NCBI GenBank assembly: GCA_031841125.1
Contig: CM063107.1
Location: forward strand, 64,863,814-64,927,813
DNA: 64,000 nt
Reading direction: 5' to 3'
Origin: Acanthococcus lagerstroemiae
Lineage: Eukaryota; Arthropoda; Insecta; Hemiptera; Eriococcidae
A program made the translations under genes and the position numbers. Positions 11,338 through 23,916 of the stretch are shown here, one piece after another (the first letter of the stretch is position 1; the number at the start of each line of letters is the position of its first letter). The notes below the pieces were generated by a model. The model had not been told where the DNA came from. It saw only the letters and a program-made list of their open reading frames with translations, and searched no databases.

Positions 11338-11435
11338 TGCCGGTTCTAGCACAGTCATAAGGTCATTGACCTTGAACCGGGGTCATTGACCTTGATCAAG
11401 AGGTCAACGACCTTATGGCTGTGCTAGAATCGGCA
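11338..11435. repeat. Subterminal imperfect hairpin
   Basis: TGCCGGTTCTAGCACAG at 11338 and the following CATAAGGTC pair with 11402-11435 (GGTCAACGACCTTATGG, then CTGTGCTAGAATCGGCA). The 34-base arms differ at three positions, all compatible with G-T pairing. The loop contains another GGTCATTGACC palindrome. It is present at each terminus copy (also about 16091-16188, and inverted at about 34794-34891). It could be a replication-origin or end-recognition structure; that is inference. Confidence 0.85.
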
Positions 11436-11654
11436 TGGTCTTTTGCGGAGGTCATTGAACTTTTGATCCAGAATCGGTGTGGTTATTTTGATGGAGGTCA
11501 TTGAACTGTGGTTTATTGTCCTTTCTGAGGTTCTTAACCTTACTCTAATAGGCGCTCTTAACCTCACTCGATTAGGGGTTCTTAACCTCACTCTAACAGG
11601 GGTTCTTAACCTCACCCTTGTTTGAACCTGCATTGAACTGTGGTTCATTGACCT
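11360..11654. promoter_or_regulatory. Cluster of ecdysone-response-element-like IR1 palindromes
   Basis: Five sites fit the insect EcR/USP consensus RG(G/T)TCANTGA(C/A)(C/A)Y. They are AGGTCATTGACCT (11360-11372, the idealised PAL1 site), GGGTCATTGACCT (11380-11392), AGGTCATTGAACT (11449-11461 and 11495-11507) and GGTTCATTGACCT (11642-11654). A sixth at 11401-11413 has one mismatch. The cluster is repeated at 16113-16407 and, inverted, at 34575-34869, so it lies at both element ends. Hormone-receptor binding is inferred from the motif only. Confidence 0.6.
11529..11624. repeat. 24-bp minisatellite, four units
   Basis: CTTAACCTCACTC-type units start at 11533, 11557, 11581 and 11605, a period of 24 bp. 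Each contains GGTTCTTAACC or a variant. Copies lie at +4753 and inverted in the right arm. The Arg-rich open frame across it (RVRLRTP repeats) follows from the repeat and is not a credible protein. Confidence 0.85.
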
Positions 11655-11819
11655 TTCTGAGATTTTCTTAACCTCACCCTTGTTTGAACCTGTCACCTCC
11701 ATCAATCCAAACGCCATCTATATGAAGCCCATCATACCACACTGTGTGTTTAGTTTCACCAAGCAGTCATAGAGGTCTCTGATTTTGTCTCCTTTTTCTT
11801 CAGATTTTTTTTTTTTAAT

Positions 11820-11900
11820 GCAATCGTTGGGATTCGAACTCGAACCTTTCGAATGAAAGGCATACCCTCTAACCGCACGGCTACCTGACCCTCCCAAAAG
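11820..11900 (-). other. tRNA-like (SINE-head-like) segment in the terminal repeat
   Basis: On the minus strand this reads like a tRNA: GGTAGCCGTGCGGTTAGAGG resembles the D arm with the A box, CCTTTCATTCGAAAGG an anticodon-like stem, and GTTCGAATCCC a good B box. About 12 A residues follow in the same orientation. The anticodon loop length and acceptor pairing are wrong for a working tRNA. It is more likely a tRNA-derived retroposon head caught in the element. Copies: 16573-16653 (-) and 34329-34409 (+). Confidence 0.55.
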
Positions 11901-12423
11901 AATAGTGCAAAAACTTATTCTTATACCTTTCTGCAGACCTAAATGCAAGTCTAAACTGGTTCTCATCACCTTCGCCGGCTTGATTGACAAGCTATTGTTT
12001 GCAATTTTTGAACCAGTCTAATGGCTTTCTATTGTTCTCGCACTTGCCGCCATTTTTGATTGAAATGCTTTTGTTTGAAATTTTTTAACCAGACTAATGT
12101 CTTTCTATTGTTCTCCTCTCTATCATCAACTTGATTGACAAGTTATTGTTTGAAATTTTTTGAGCAGACTAATGGGTTTCTTTTGTTGTTACTTATTCTG
12201 AGAACTTCTAATAATGGGACTTCAACAAATTCTTTTGAACTCATCTAAACTGGTTCTTAAAAAACGCTATTGATGTAACTAATGCTATGAGAGATATTCT
12301 AAACTCTAGTGATGGTGCTCATTTGAAACCTCCCAAATTTCTTCAGGTTGATTTGGGGAAAGAATTCTACAACTCTAAGTATTAATTAATTAATTTAGTC
12401 GTTTACCTGAGCAATCAACCTGA

Positions 12424-12475
12424 GGACAGCGGTTCGATACTAGACGCGCTAGCGTCTATTATCGAAGCTTCTGTC
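12424..12475. repeat. Long hairpin module
   Basis: GGACAG pairs with CTGTCC, TTCGATA with TATCGAA, and TAGACGC with GCGTCTA around a GCTA loop, giving an interrupted stem of about 20 bp. Copies lie at +4753 and, inverted, at about 33754-33805. Confidence 0.8.
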
Positions 12476-12494
12476 CCTCGCAATAAAGAGAGGA

Positions 12495-12540
12495 GATTCG
12501 TCGATCTTTGAAGACGAAGGTCTTCTAAGATCGACGAGTC
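12495..12540. repeat. 21-bp stem hairpin, pre-miRNA-like
   Basis: 12495-12515 pairs with 12520-12540 around the 4-base loop GAAG, with one T-T mismatch and one G-T pair. The outer GAGAG/CTCTC bases extend it to about 12488-12550. Copies are at 17248-17293 and inverted at 33689-33734. Confidence 0.85.
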
Positions 12541-12868
12541 TAGCTCTCGCTTAAATGCAATTAGATATCAAAAATGAGGAAAATATGAAATAATATTTCG
12601 GAAATACGCATCGAGATTCGAATATTCGAATTGGCGAGCCAGTTTCACGTTCCAGGCTATGAGGAATGGGCATTTCGCTTATTTCGTCTCAAGTCATTAG
12701 CAAACAGCGATGACCACCGGAGAAAAAATCTCGCCATTGTGTGGGTATGCCAAACGGTAAACAATGCTTTTGTAACTCGAGAATCCTTTGTCCAGACTCT
12801 AGACACTTTTGCAGGTTGGAAAAATAACGGAGGTGGTGACGGTTGTGCGACTTGCTATCATCTAATGG

Positions 12869-12890
12869 GATTGTCTAACAGTAGACAATC
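12869..12890. repeat. 9-bp perfect hairpin
   Basis: GATTGTCTA, loop ACAG, TAGACAATC. It belongs to the same hairpin-rich part of the terminal repeat and is repeated in the other two copies. Confidence 0.8.
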
Positions 12891-13052
12891 CTTTTGCAAA
12901 CTCGAGATTCCTTCGTTGGTGTCCAATCTAAAGTGGGGGAAGCATTAAGTGGGTGATATTTTCGTTGTATATTATTAACCGAATATTTAAAATTTCGCGC
13001 GTGTTGATGTTTGTATGATGTTAACGGGGTAAGTGATTAAGGAGGTAGACAG

Positions 13053-13310
13053 GAGAGTCCCTCGTTAGACGCGGCAGCGTCAGCGATGAGCCTCTCAGCG
13101 TCTCCCAATTAAATTTAGAACAGTATCAACCTATCAATCCTGAATTAATTTTCGAATCGAAATTGATGACCATCTACCAACCCGAGACAAGAGAGTCCCT
13201 CAATAGACGCGGCAGCGTCTATCGATGGACCTCTCAGTGTCTCGCAATTAAATTTGAGTATAACCAATCATTATTATTATTATTAATTTTGCAAATCTCC
13301 GAATCAAAGA
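13053..13310. repeat. Two tandem stem-loop modules
   Basis: Module 1 (hairpin 13053-13106) and module 2 (hairpin 13183-13244) share GAGAGTCCCTC...TAGACGCGGCAGCGTC...CCTCTCAG.GTCTC, each followed by CAATTAAATTT and an AT-rich spacer. In module 2 CGAGACA pairs with TGTCTCG at the base, ATAGACGC with GCGTCTAT at the tip, and the loop is GGCA. Related modules occur at 21025-21310, so the family is spread along the arm. No protein is encoded. Confidence 0.8.
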
Positions 13311-13769
13311 ATATCATATACATGGACATGTATGCTATTTTCACTCGATGCAGTCGACGGACGAGACAATTTCACATTTGTACCGTTAAAACCAGCGTTA
13401 GATTCGACAAACTACCCCATCATGGACATGCATGCTATTTTCACACGAAGCAGTCAACAGGCGAAACATATCTTTAGACTTTTTTCGCAAAAGTAGACTC
13501 GACCTGTATCAATTAGCGAGCGTGACACTTGACGCTTTGAGTGTACGGCTCCAAGCCCAGGGCAAATAGTATCAATCAACTTCTAATGTGCATATTGTAA
13601 TCCCTTTTTTTCTCGCGGATACAGGCGTCAGCCTTATTTTATCCAACCAGCCTATGATTAGAAGATTTTAACGAAAAAGTGGTGACATTAAAGCTTTAGA
13701 CAATGCATTTTAGATTCAAATCCGAGATTAGGATGTTTTAACGATAAAGTGGGAGATACCTACATGAAA

Positions 13770-14300
13770 TATCTTTATTTTAACAGAATTACCTTTGAGT
13801 AGAGGGGATATCGAACAACAGATGAATGTGGTGAGCATTTACCCAAATTACTCTCGAGTATAAGGAGATAGCCTTCTGCCTGGGAGTTGGAAGTTTTGAT
13901 GGAGAAAGCGTTAGCTTCTTCATCTATACTCCCCATCTCGCCCTAATTAATATTAATTAATTAAATGAGAGAGAGATACCTACTTGTATTTTATCCGAAT
14001 TACTTTTGAGTAGGAGATTATCAAATGCCAGAGGAAATGATACCCGAATTACTTTTGAGTTGGTTATCAAATATCAGATGAATGCGGTGGACATTGAGTA
14101 CAAGGAGATATCCTTTAGCCCGGGAGATGAGAGTTTTAGCGGAAAAAGCGTCAGCTCCGTTGCCTATACTCTCCATCTCGCCCTAATTAATATTAATTAA
14201 ATGAGAGGTATTTACATGAAATATTCGTATTTTATCTAAATTACTCTCGAGTATAAGGAGTTAGCCCTCAACCTGGGAGATGAGAGTCCCAATTAAGCTA
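13770..14300. repeat. Diverged tandem modules, about 200-235 bp
   Basis: Two full modules (about 13770-13970 and 13975-14215) and a partial third (14218-14300) share ATTACTTTTGAGTA, GAGTA-AAGGAGATA, a CTGGGAGATGAGAGTTTTGAT.GGA hairpin segment ending in CTCCCCATCTCGCCC, and TAATTAATATTAATTAA. GATGGAGAAAGC pairs with GCTTCTTCATC inside the first module. Each is repeated in the other arm copies. Confidence 0.75.
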
Positions 14301-14570
14301 TTGAGCCTAATGATTATTAAAAAATGAAATAATTTTCGCAATATCTTCGAATTTTTGAATCAGAGTCATGTTTTATATTCAATTTGAAAAATCCTCTGTA
14401 ATTACCACGGAATAACGGGTTTTCATCAAATATCTGCAAATCCTCAAGACTATAATGCTATGTGCACATCGTTGGTATGCAGCAAAAGTACCGTTTGATT
14501 TAGGCTTTCGCTCCCATTGTCAGTGGCTTTTTTACATAAATTACAAAATACTAGCTAGTCTTCCAAGATA

Positions 14571-15870
<1,300 letters not shown>

Positions 15871-18800
15871 CGAGTTTATAATGACAAAACCTAAAAGAAT
15901 GAGTTGCATACATACATAATACAGACGTTTTTGAAATTTGCTCAACAATTGATTCCAACGGTCTATATGTATACCATTAAAAAGAATGTGGATGAGCAGT
16001 TATTTTTATCGTTCCATTAGAAGCTAACAGGTTATCATAACCTGACCAACCTTTCACATTTGCTTGTTCTTACTGGTAGTAGTAGGAAAATGCCGGTTCT
16101 AGCACAGTCATAAGGTCATTGACCTTGAACCGGGGTCATTGACCTTGATCAAGAGGTCAACGACCTTATGGCTGTGCTAGAATCGGCATGGTCTTTTGCG
16201 GAGGTCATTGAACTTTTGATCCAGAATCGGTGTGGTTATTTTGATGGAGGTCATTGAACTGTGGTTTATTGTCCTTTCTGAGGTTCTTAACCTTACTCTA
16301 ATAGGCGCTCTTAACCTCACTCGATTAGGGGTTCTTAACCTCACTCTAACAGGGGTTCTTAACCTCACCCTTGTTTGAACCTGCATTGAACTGTGGTTCA
16401 TTGACCTTTCTGAGATTTTCTTAACCTCACCCTTGTTTGAACCTGTCACCTCCATCAATCCAAACGCCATCTATATGAAGCCCATCATACCACACTGTGT
16501 GTTTAGTTTCACCAAGCAGTCATAGAGGTCTCTGATTTTGTCTCCTTTTTCTTCAGATTTTTTTTTTTTAATGCAATCGTTGGGATTCGAACTCGAACCT
16601 TTCGAATGAAAGGCATACCCTCTAACCGCACGGCTACCTGACCCTCCCAAAAGAATAGTGCAAAAACTTATTCTTATACCTTTCTGCAGACCTAAATGCA
16701 AGTCTAAACTGGTTCTCATCACCTTCGCCGGCTTGATTGACAAGCTATTGTTTGCAATTTTTGAACCAGTCTAATGGCTTTCTATTGTTCTCGCACTTGC
16801 CGCCATTTTTGATTGAAATGCTTTTGTTTGAAATTTTTTAACCAGACTAATGTCTTTCTATTGTTCTCCTCTCTATCATCAACTTGATTGACAAGTTATT
16901 GTTTGAAATTTTTTGAGCAGACTAATGGGTTTCTTTTGTTGTTACTTATTCTGAGAACTTCTAATAATGGGACTTCAACAAATTCTTTTGAACTCATCTA
17001 AACTGGTTCTTAAAAAACGCTATTGATGTAACTAATGCTATGAGAGATATTCTAAACTCTAGTGATGGTGCTCATTTGAAACCTCCCAAATTTCTTCAGG
17101 TTGATTTGGGGAAAGAATTCTACAACTCTAAGTATTAATTAATTAATTTAGTCGTTTACCTGAGCAATCAACCTGAGGACAGCGGTTCGATACTAGACGC
17201 GCTAGCGTCTATTATCGAAGCTTCTGTCCCTCGCAATAAAGAGAGGAGATTCGTCGATCTTTGAAGACGAAGGTCTTCTAAGATCGACGAGTCTAGCTCT
17301 CGCTTAAATGCAATTAGATATCAAAAATGAGGAAAATATGAAATAATATTTCGGAAATACGCATCGAGATTCGAATATTCGAATTGGCGAGCCAGTTTCA
17401 CGTTCCAGGCTATGAGGAATGGGCATTTCGCTTATTTCGTCTCAAGTCATTAGCAAACAGCGATGACCACCGGAGAAAAAATCTCGCCATTGTGTGGGTA
17501 TGCCAAACGGTAAACAATGCTTTTGTAACTCGAGAATCCTTTGTCCAGACTCTAGACACTTTTGCAGGTTGGAAAAATAACGGAGGTGGTGACGGTTGTG
17601 CGACTTGCTATCATCTAATGGGATTGTCTAACAGTAGACAATCCTTTTGCAAACTCGAGATTCCTTCGTTGGTGTCCAATCTAAAGTGGGGGAAGCATTA
17701 AGTGGGTGATATTTTCGTTGTATATTATTAACCGAATATTTAAAATTTCGCGCGTGTTGATGTTTGTATGATGTTAACGGGGTAAGTGATTAAGGAGGTA
17801 GACAGGAGAGTCCCTCGTTAGACGCGGCAGCGTCAGCGATGAGCCTCTCAGCGTCTCCCAATTAAATTTAGAACAGTATCAACCTATCAATCCTGAATTA
17901 ATTTTCGAATCGAAATTGATGACCATCTACCAACCCGAGACAAGAGAGTCCCTCAATAGACGCGGCAGCGTCTATCGATGGACCTCTCAGTGTCTCGCAA
18001 TTAAATTTGAGTATAACCAATCATTATTATTATTATTAATTTTGCAAATCTCCGAATCAAAGAATATCATATACATGGACATGTATGCTATTTTCACTCG
18101 ATGCAGTCGACGGACGAGACAATTTCACATTTGTACCGTTAAAACCAGCGTTAGATTCGACAAACTACCCCATCATGGACATGCATGCTATTTTCACACG
18201 AAGCAGTCAACAGGCGAAACATATCTTTAGACTTTTTTCGCAAAAGTAGACTCGACCTGTATCAATTAGCGAGCGTGACACTTGACGCTTTGAGTGTACG
18301 GCTCCAAGCCCAGGGCAAATAGTATCAATCAACTTCTAATGTGCATATTGTAATCCCTTTTTTTCTCGCGGATACAGGCGTCAGCCTTATTTTATCCAAC
18401 CAGCCTATGATTAGAAGATTTTAACGAAAAAGTGGTGACATTAAAGCTTTAGACAATGCATTTTAGATTCAAATCCGAGATTAGGATGTTTTAACGATAA
18501 AGTGGGAGATACCTACATGAAATATCTTTATTTTAACAGAATTACCTTTGAGTAGAGGGGATATCGAACAACAGATGAATGTGGTGAGCATTTACCCAAA
18601 TTACTCTCGAGTATAAGGAGATAGCCTTCTGCCTGGGAGTTGGAAGTTTTGATGGAGAAAGCGTTAGCTTCTTCATCTATACTCCCCATCTCGCCCTAAT
18701 TAATATTAATTAATTAAATGAGAGAGAGATACCTACTTGTATTTTATCCGAATTACTTTTGAGTAGGAGATTATCAAATGCCAGAGGAAATGATACCCGA

Positions 18801-20247
18801 ATTACTTTTGAGTTGGTTATCAAATATCAGATGAATGCGGTGGACATTGAGTACAAGGAGATATCCTTTAGCCCGGGAGATGAGAGTTTTAGCGGAAAAA
18901 GCGTCAGCTCCGTTGCCTATACTCTCCATCTCGCCCTAATTAATATTAATTAAATGAGAGGTATTTACATGAAATATTCGTATTTTATCTAAATTACTCT
19001 CGAGTATAAGGAGTTAGCCCTCAACCTGGGAGATGAGAGTCCCAATTAAGCTATTGAGCCTAATGATTATTAAAAAATGAAATAATTTTCGCAATATCTT
19101 CGAATTTTTGAATCAGAGTCATGTTTTATATTCAATTTGAAAAATCCTCTGTAATTACCACGGAATAACGGGTTTTCATCAAATATCTGCAAATCCTCAA
19201 GACTATAATGCTATGTGCACATCGTTGGTATGCAGCAAAAGTACCGTTTGATTTAGGCTTTCGCTCCCATTGTCAGTGGCTTTTTTACATAAATTACAAA
19301 ATACTAGCTAGTCTTCCAAGATAGTGATTCTGTTCCAAGTACGTTTAGGGTTGCTTCAATGCTATTTCTCTTCAAAAAACGTACCTAAAATTCTCCTTAT
19401 TTAAAGTCTTAAATCTCAGACAAATGAGCATGTGTGTTTGAAAATGAATTTTGAACATGTATACAGAGTGTCCTCGATGATTCTAGTTAGCATATAAGGC
19501 GTCCCAAAGTCAAAGTAGGAGGCGGATAAAGCAGAGAGCTATTAAAATTGAGAGCTAAAATAGTCCTAACAGTCTCCCTGACCTCTCTCGGAGGAAAGAA
19601 TCTATAGAACTTGCTATATGAAGATCCATTTTCCTTCCATATTGACCTACGAGTATAATAACCAACTAACTGGGAGATGAGATGAGTTTAGATGGCTGAA
19701 TAAATGAATGATTCGTTACAAATGATGAGATATTTCGCTTCTAGAAGGAGAATATTTTCGCTAATGAGATGATCGAATTACATGATGAAGAAAGTACCGT
19801 TGATTCAGGCTTTTGCAGCAGTTACGAGTTCGAAATTGTCAGGTATATTGATAGGTAGACATTCCTGGAATGCAAAATACCATTACTTTGCGCGAGTTAC
19901 TACCCATTTGTTATGAATTTAGGCTTGGTCCCCAGGCTCGATAGTATTTCAACCAGTGTGCGATACTCGCTGGTCTTCCAACATACTGATTCTGTTCCAA
20001 GTACGTTTAGGGTCGATTCTATGCTATTTCACCTCGAAAAACGTATCTAAAATTCTCATTATTTAAAGTCTTAAATCTCAGACAAGTAAGCATGTATGTT
20101 TGAAAATGAATTTTTGACCATGTATACAGCGAGTATCCTCGATTATTCTAACCAGCTTATAATAGGATGTCCCAAAGTCAATGTAGGAGGCGGATAAACA
20201 GAGAGCTATTAAAATTGAGAGCTAAGATAGTCCAAACAGTTTACCTG

Positions 20248-20380
<133 letters not shown>

Positions 20381-21019
20381 GGCAATGCTTGAAAGGGTAT
20401 ATTCCAGAGCTCTGGGTTACGAGAAAAAGTGAAAAGGAGGGCGTTGTTAGAGTTTATATCTCAGACCGGTAGATTTAATGGAGACAGGCGAAATGAGCAA
20501 TAGGAAAGAATCTACTGAACTTGATGCATGAAAATCCATTTTCCTTCCATATTGACCTATAATAGCCAGCTATCCGGGAGATGAGATGAGTTTAGATAGC
20601 TGAATACTTAGACCTCGAGTTTATAATGACAAAACCTAAAAGAATGAGTTGCATACATACATAATACAGACGTTTTTGAAATTTGCTCAACAATTGATTC
20701 CAACGGTCTATATGTATACCATTAAAAAGAATGTGGATGAGCAGTTATTTTTATCGTTCCATTAGAAGCTAACAGGTTATCATAACCTGACCAACCTTTC
20801 ACATTTGCTTGTTCTTACTGGACAATTATAAAAATAAGAATAAATGCCTATTTCAGGAAAATTATCGCTCATTTGTCGAAACAAAGAGTAATCAATTAAA
20901 ATATTTACATTGATTCGAGTCGATAGTAGAGTCAGTTGACATTGAAAACATAACTAAAATCAGGAAAACGACTAAAAATATGAAATTTTTCGAATAAATT
21001 ATCGCTTTCCATGATAGTG

Positions 21020-21400
21020 TGAGAATGATGGAAGTCAAGAGGAGTGTCCAACCTGAGAGAAGAGGGGCTAGCGTCTTCATTAAAGTCCTCTATCTCTTCC
21101 AATTAAATTTCAAATACAACCAACTTATCAAACCTGAATTACTTTTTCCAATCAAATTCCATGACCATCCACTGAGCTGAGATAAGAGAGTACCTCATTG
21201 AACGACTGTTCAATGTTGTACCTCTCTGTGTCTCGCAATTAAATTCTGAATACAGCCAATCGTTAAAAACCTAAATTAATAATAATAATTTGAGAAATTT
21301 TTGCAAATCGGCGAATGCCTGACTACGATGAGAGGAGAGCTTCGACAATAGATGCGCCAGCTCCATCATCGGAGACTCTATCTCTCCCGGATAAGCTACT
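21020..21400. repeat. Further stem-loop modules
   Basis: Hairpins at about 21040-21100 (GAGAGAAGAGG...CCTCTATCTCT), 21179-21233 (AGAGAGTAC, ATTGAAC-GACT-GTTCAAT, GTACCTCTCT) and about 21330-21392. Each of the first two is followed by CAATTAAATT and the spacer words CTGAATTA or CCTAAATTA and ATGACCATC, as in the modules at 13053-13310. Mirrored at about 29620-30000 in the right arm. Confidence 0.7.
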
Positions 21401-22739
21401 GAGCCTAACGAATAATTTAATTAAATAATTTTTGTGAAACCTTGGAATTTCTGAAAATCATTGGTGGAATTTCGATCAAAGTGTGATCCAAATTCGCTTC
21501 TAGGCAGAGAGTATGATGCTAATGGAGTAGGTAATTACCTCTAAATAACGGGTTTTCATCGAGTGCGGAGTCTGTAAATCCTCGAGACATCATTGGTATG
21601 TAGCTCTTGGAGACAAATGTTCGAAGGGGTGTATTTCAGAGCTCGGGTTGAGAGCAAAAGTAAAAAGAAGGATGTTTTGGAGTTTAAATCTCAGACAGCT
21701 GGCTTAAAGGTATACTCGTATGTAACTAAAAACGAGAAAATGAAGGAAAATGGACAAAAATATGAAATTTCGAATCAGTTATTGCTTCTCATGATAGAGT
21801 GAGAATGATAAAAGAGTCAAGATGAGTGTCTAGAACATAATAAATTGTAGCCAATGAAGACATTGTCTATAAGAAAAAATAGTCAAAACAGCGAAAATGG
21901 GAGGAAAATGGCATTCGAATACATGAACAGACTGTGTCAACATACAGGAGTAAGAGACTATATAATATTTATCCCAACGAAAAAAGTAGAAAAAGCATGT
22001 GAAATGTGTTGATTTTCGAATCTATTGTTGATGATAATCAAGTTAATTTCTGTTGCGTTACAGATTCATGGAGTAAGGAGACTATATTATCTAGTAATTT
22101 TATATTTCCTGCAAAAATCGTTAAGTTTTGAGTTGTTTCATGCATGAATTGAGGAGGAGAGAGTGACTGGACTGCATAATTATAGCTAGTAGAGCCAATA
22201 TCCAATGGAAAAATAGTTAAAATGAGAGAGTCAGACCGTTATCGCTCTCATTTATGTTCACATTCAGGAAACTTCATCTCCCCCAAATAAGGTACTAAAC
22301 CTATCATTTATTTTGCTAATGAGAAGGGTGAGTATAATGAAAGGTAATACTCGAAAAGGCAGATTCGAGAGCTCCAGGTTGAGAGCAAAAGTGAATGGTA
22401 GAAGCTGTTCAGAGTATAAATCTCGAACATTGGGATTTAATGGTCACAGACAGAAAGGGAATAGGTATCATCATCTGTAAACTAATGTATATGGGGTTAG
22501 GGGTTAATATATAGAAAAATTTTATCTGAATTTCCAAGCAGAGTAAAATATGTAAAAGGAGATGTTAATATTAAATATAAGTTTGAAATATTTACCATTA
22601 GATCATAGCAAATGTACATTAATCTCTCAAGAAACTGATAAATTTATTGAAAATCATAAAAATCGTTTGAGAGGGAATACATAGTATTCTGATAATAACA
22701 GGGGTTCTATTAATAAACCTGTACATTCAAAAGATCGTC

Positions 22740-23670
22740 GATAGATGGAAAATTATACAGACGTGATGTGAAGGCTGTCTTCCAGAGGTATTCGAGACAG
22801 AAATAGCAATGGTATAGTGGGAACGGATAAAAATTTAGAAAAAACAGCTGAAACTGACTAAAAGAGCACTATTTTGAATATTTAGCATTTTGATGTAAGT
22901 AAAACAGACAATTATTCGAATAATATTTGATTGAAAATTTGAATGGTAGGTATAGGCATTTGCTAAAAAAGAACAAAGTGTAAAATCCCTTCATTCATCC
23001 ATCAATGCAGAGAGTCAGTTGATAGATGGAAAAATAGGTAGACAAGACATGCGACAGATGAGGAGATTGCCTTCTGAGGCACTCGAGAGAAAATCATATA
23101 TCATAATCAAATAGCAGTAGGTGAAGACAGAGGTAAAATTAAGTGCTACTTAATGCTGTTGTTCAATCTACTGATGAAAACACGGGAAATGGGTGAATAA
23201 TCTGGAAAGGTAGATATTAATCTGCTCAAAAATAGGTAAAAAATTAGCAGTTTTGCGGAATAATATTATTAAATGATTAAAATTTGGATGGAGTAGACAA
23301 ATAGTATGTAAATCAGTGGGGTGAACTGGCTATTAGTATTGAAATCAAGGGAAATAAGCAAATATGAGGGAGGATTAGGAGAAAGTTTTAAGGTATTAGG
23401 TACAAATAGAAGGCAGCAGCGGCACTATGTTAATTTCATCAAAAATTTGTTAAATTCGACAAAAATGGCAACCAATATTGGAAAAATCGTTTTAAATGGA
23501 ATATCTACAACTATTTTGACAATGACATATGCTCAGTTTAAGAGTCTGCGCATTAAAAAGACCAGAATACTCACAGATGAATGGAGAAAAATGTGTAGGT
23601 GAGATATGATGTATACTAGCTGCTTCAGTTGAGAAAGGCATCTTCCAAAGGCACTCGACATATGTAGATC
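22740..23670. repeat. Three diverged modules near PolB
   Basis: At about 22740-22820, 23026-23110 and 23574-23670 the same order recurs: GATGGAAAAAT, a GATGTGA/GATGAG-like word, CTTCCAGAGG-type core and CACTCGAGA-type end. Identity is modest and spacing irregular (about 290 and 550 bp). Probably old internal duplications. Confidence 0.5.
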
Positions 23671-23916
23671 GTTTTTTCATTGAAATTTGCTAAACTCATA
23701 GAAAATAGCTGAAAAAACTGTCAAAATGGTTAAAATGCGGATATTTGTCTTGCTATTATGTGAAGTTATGGCGATAGATTGAACATTGCAAGTCACTGAA
23801 TCATAAGGAAGCTGAATATGATCGCTAATGGCACTGAGAAAAATGTACAAACGAGATACTTTATATGAGAATTAATAAATGAAAGAAAATAAGTATCTAA
23901 GAATACTGGATTGACT

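Larger units (their letters stand above)
20822..23890. other. Non-coding inner part of the arm
   Basis: No credible gene. Small frames (for example 23321-23602) occur identically in the right arm only because the arms are copies. It holds stem-loop and diverged repeat modules listed separately. At 22222-22254 AATGAGAG/CTCTCATT forms another stem. Third and fourth SINE-body-like segments occur near 21600-21710 and 22345-22440 (GAGCTCGGGTTGAGAGCAAA and a variant). Confidence 0.6.

Noticed and set aside
11820..11900. Functional tRNA gene
   Set aside because: Acceptor pairing and a seven-base anticodon loop are missing; annotated as tRNA-like only.
11424..11990. Arg-rich frame and adjacent 90-codon frame at each terminus
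   Set aside because: They are produced by the 24-bp minisatellite and by reading through the tRNA-like segment; no independent support for translation.
16050..16100. Nested insertion of a second complete element at 16078
   Set aside because: That would need a second right terminus followed by a duplicated 6-mer and the remainder of the first element; only one right end (34904) exists.
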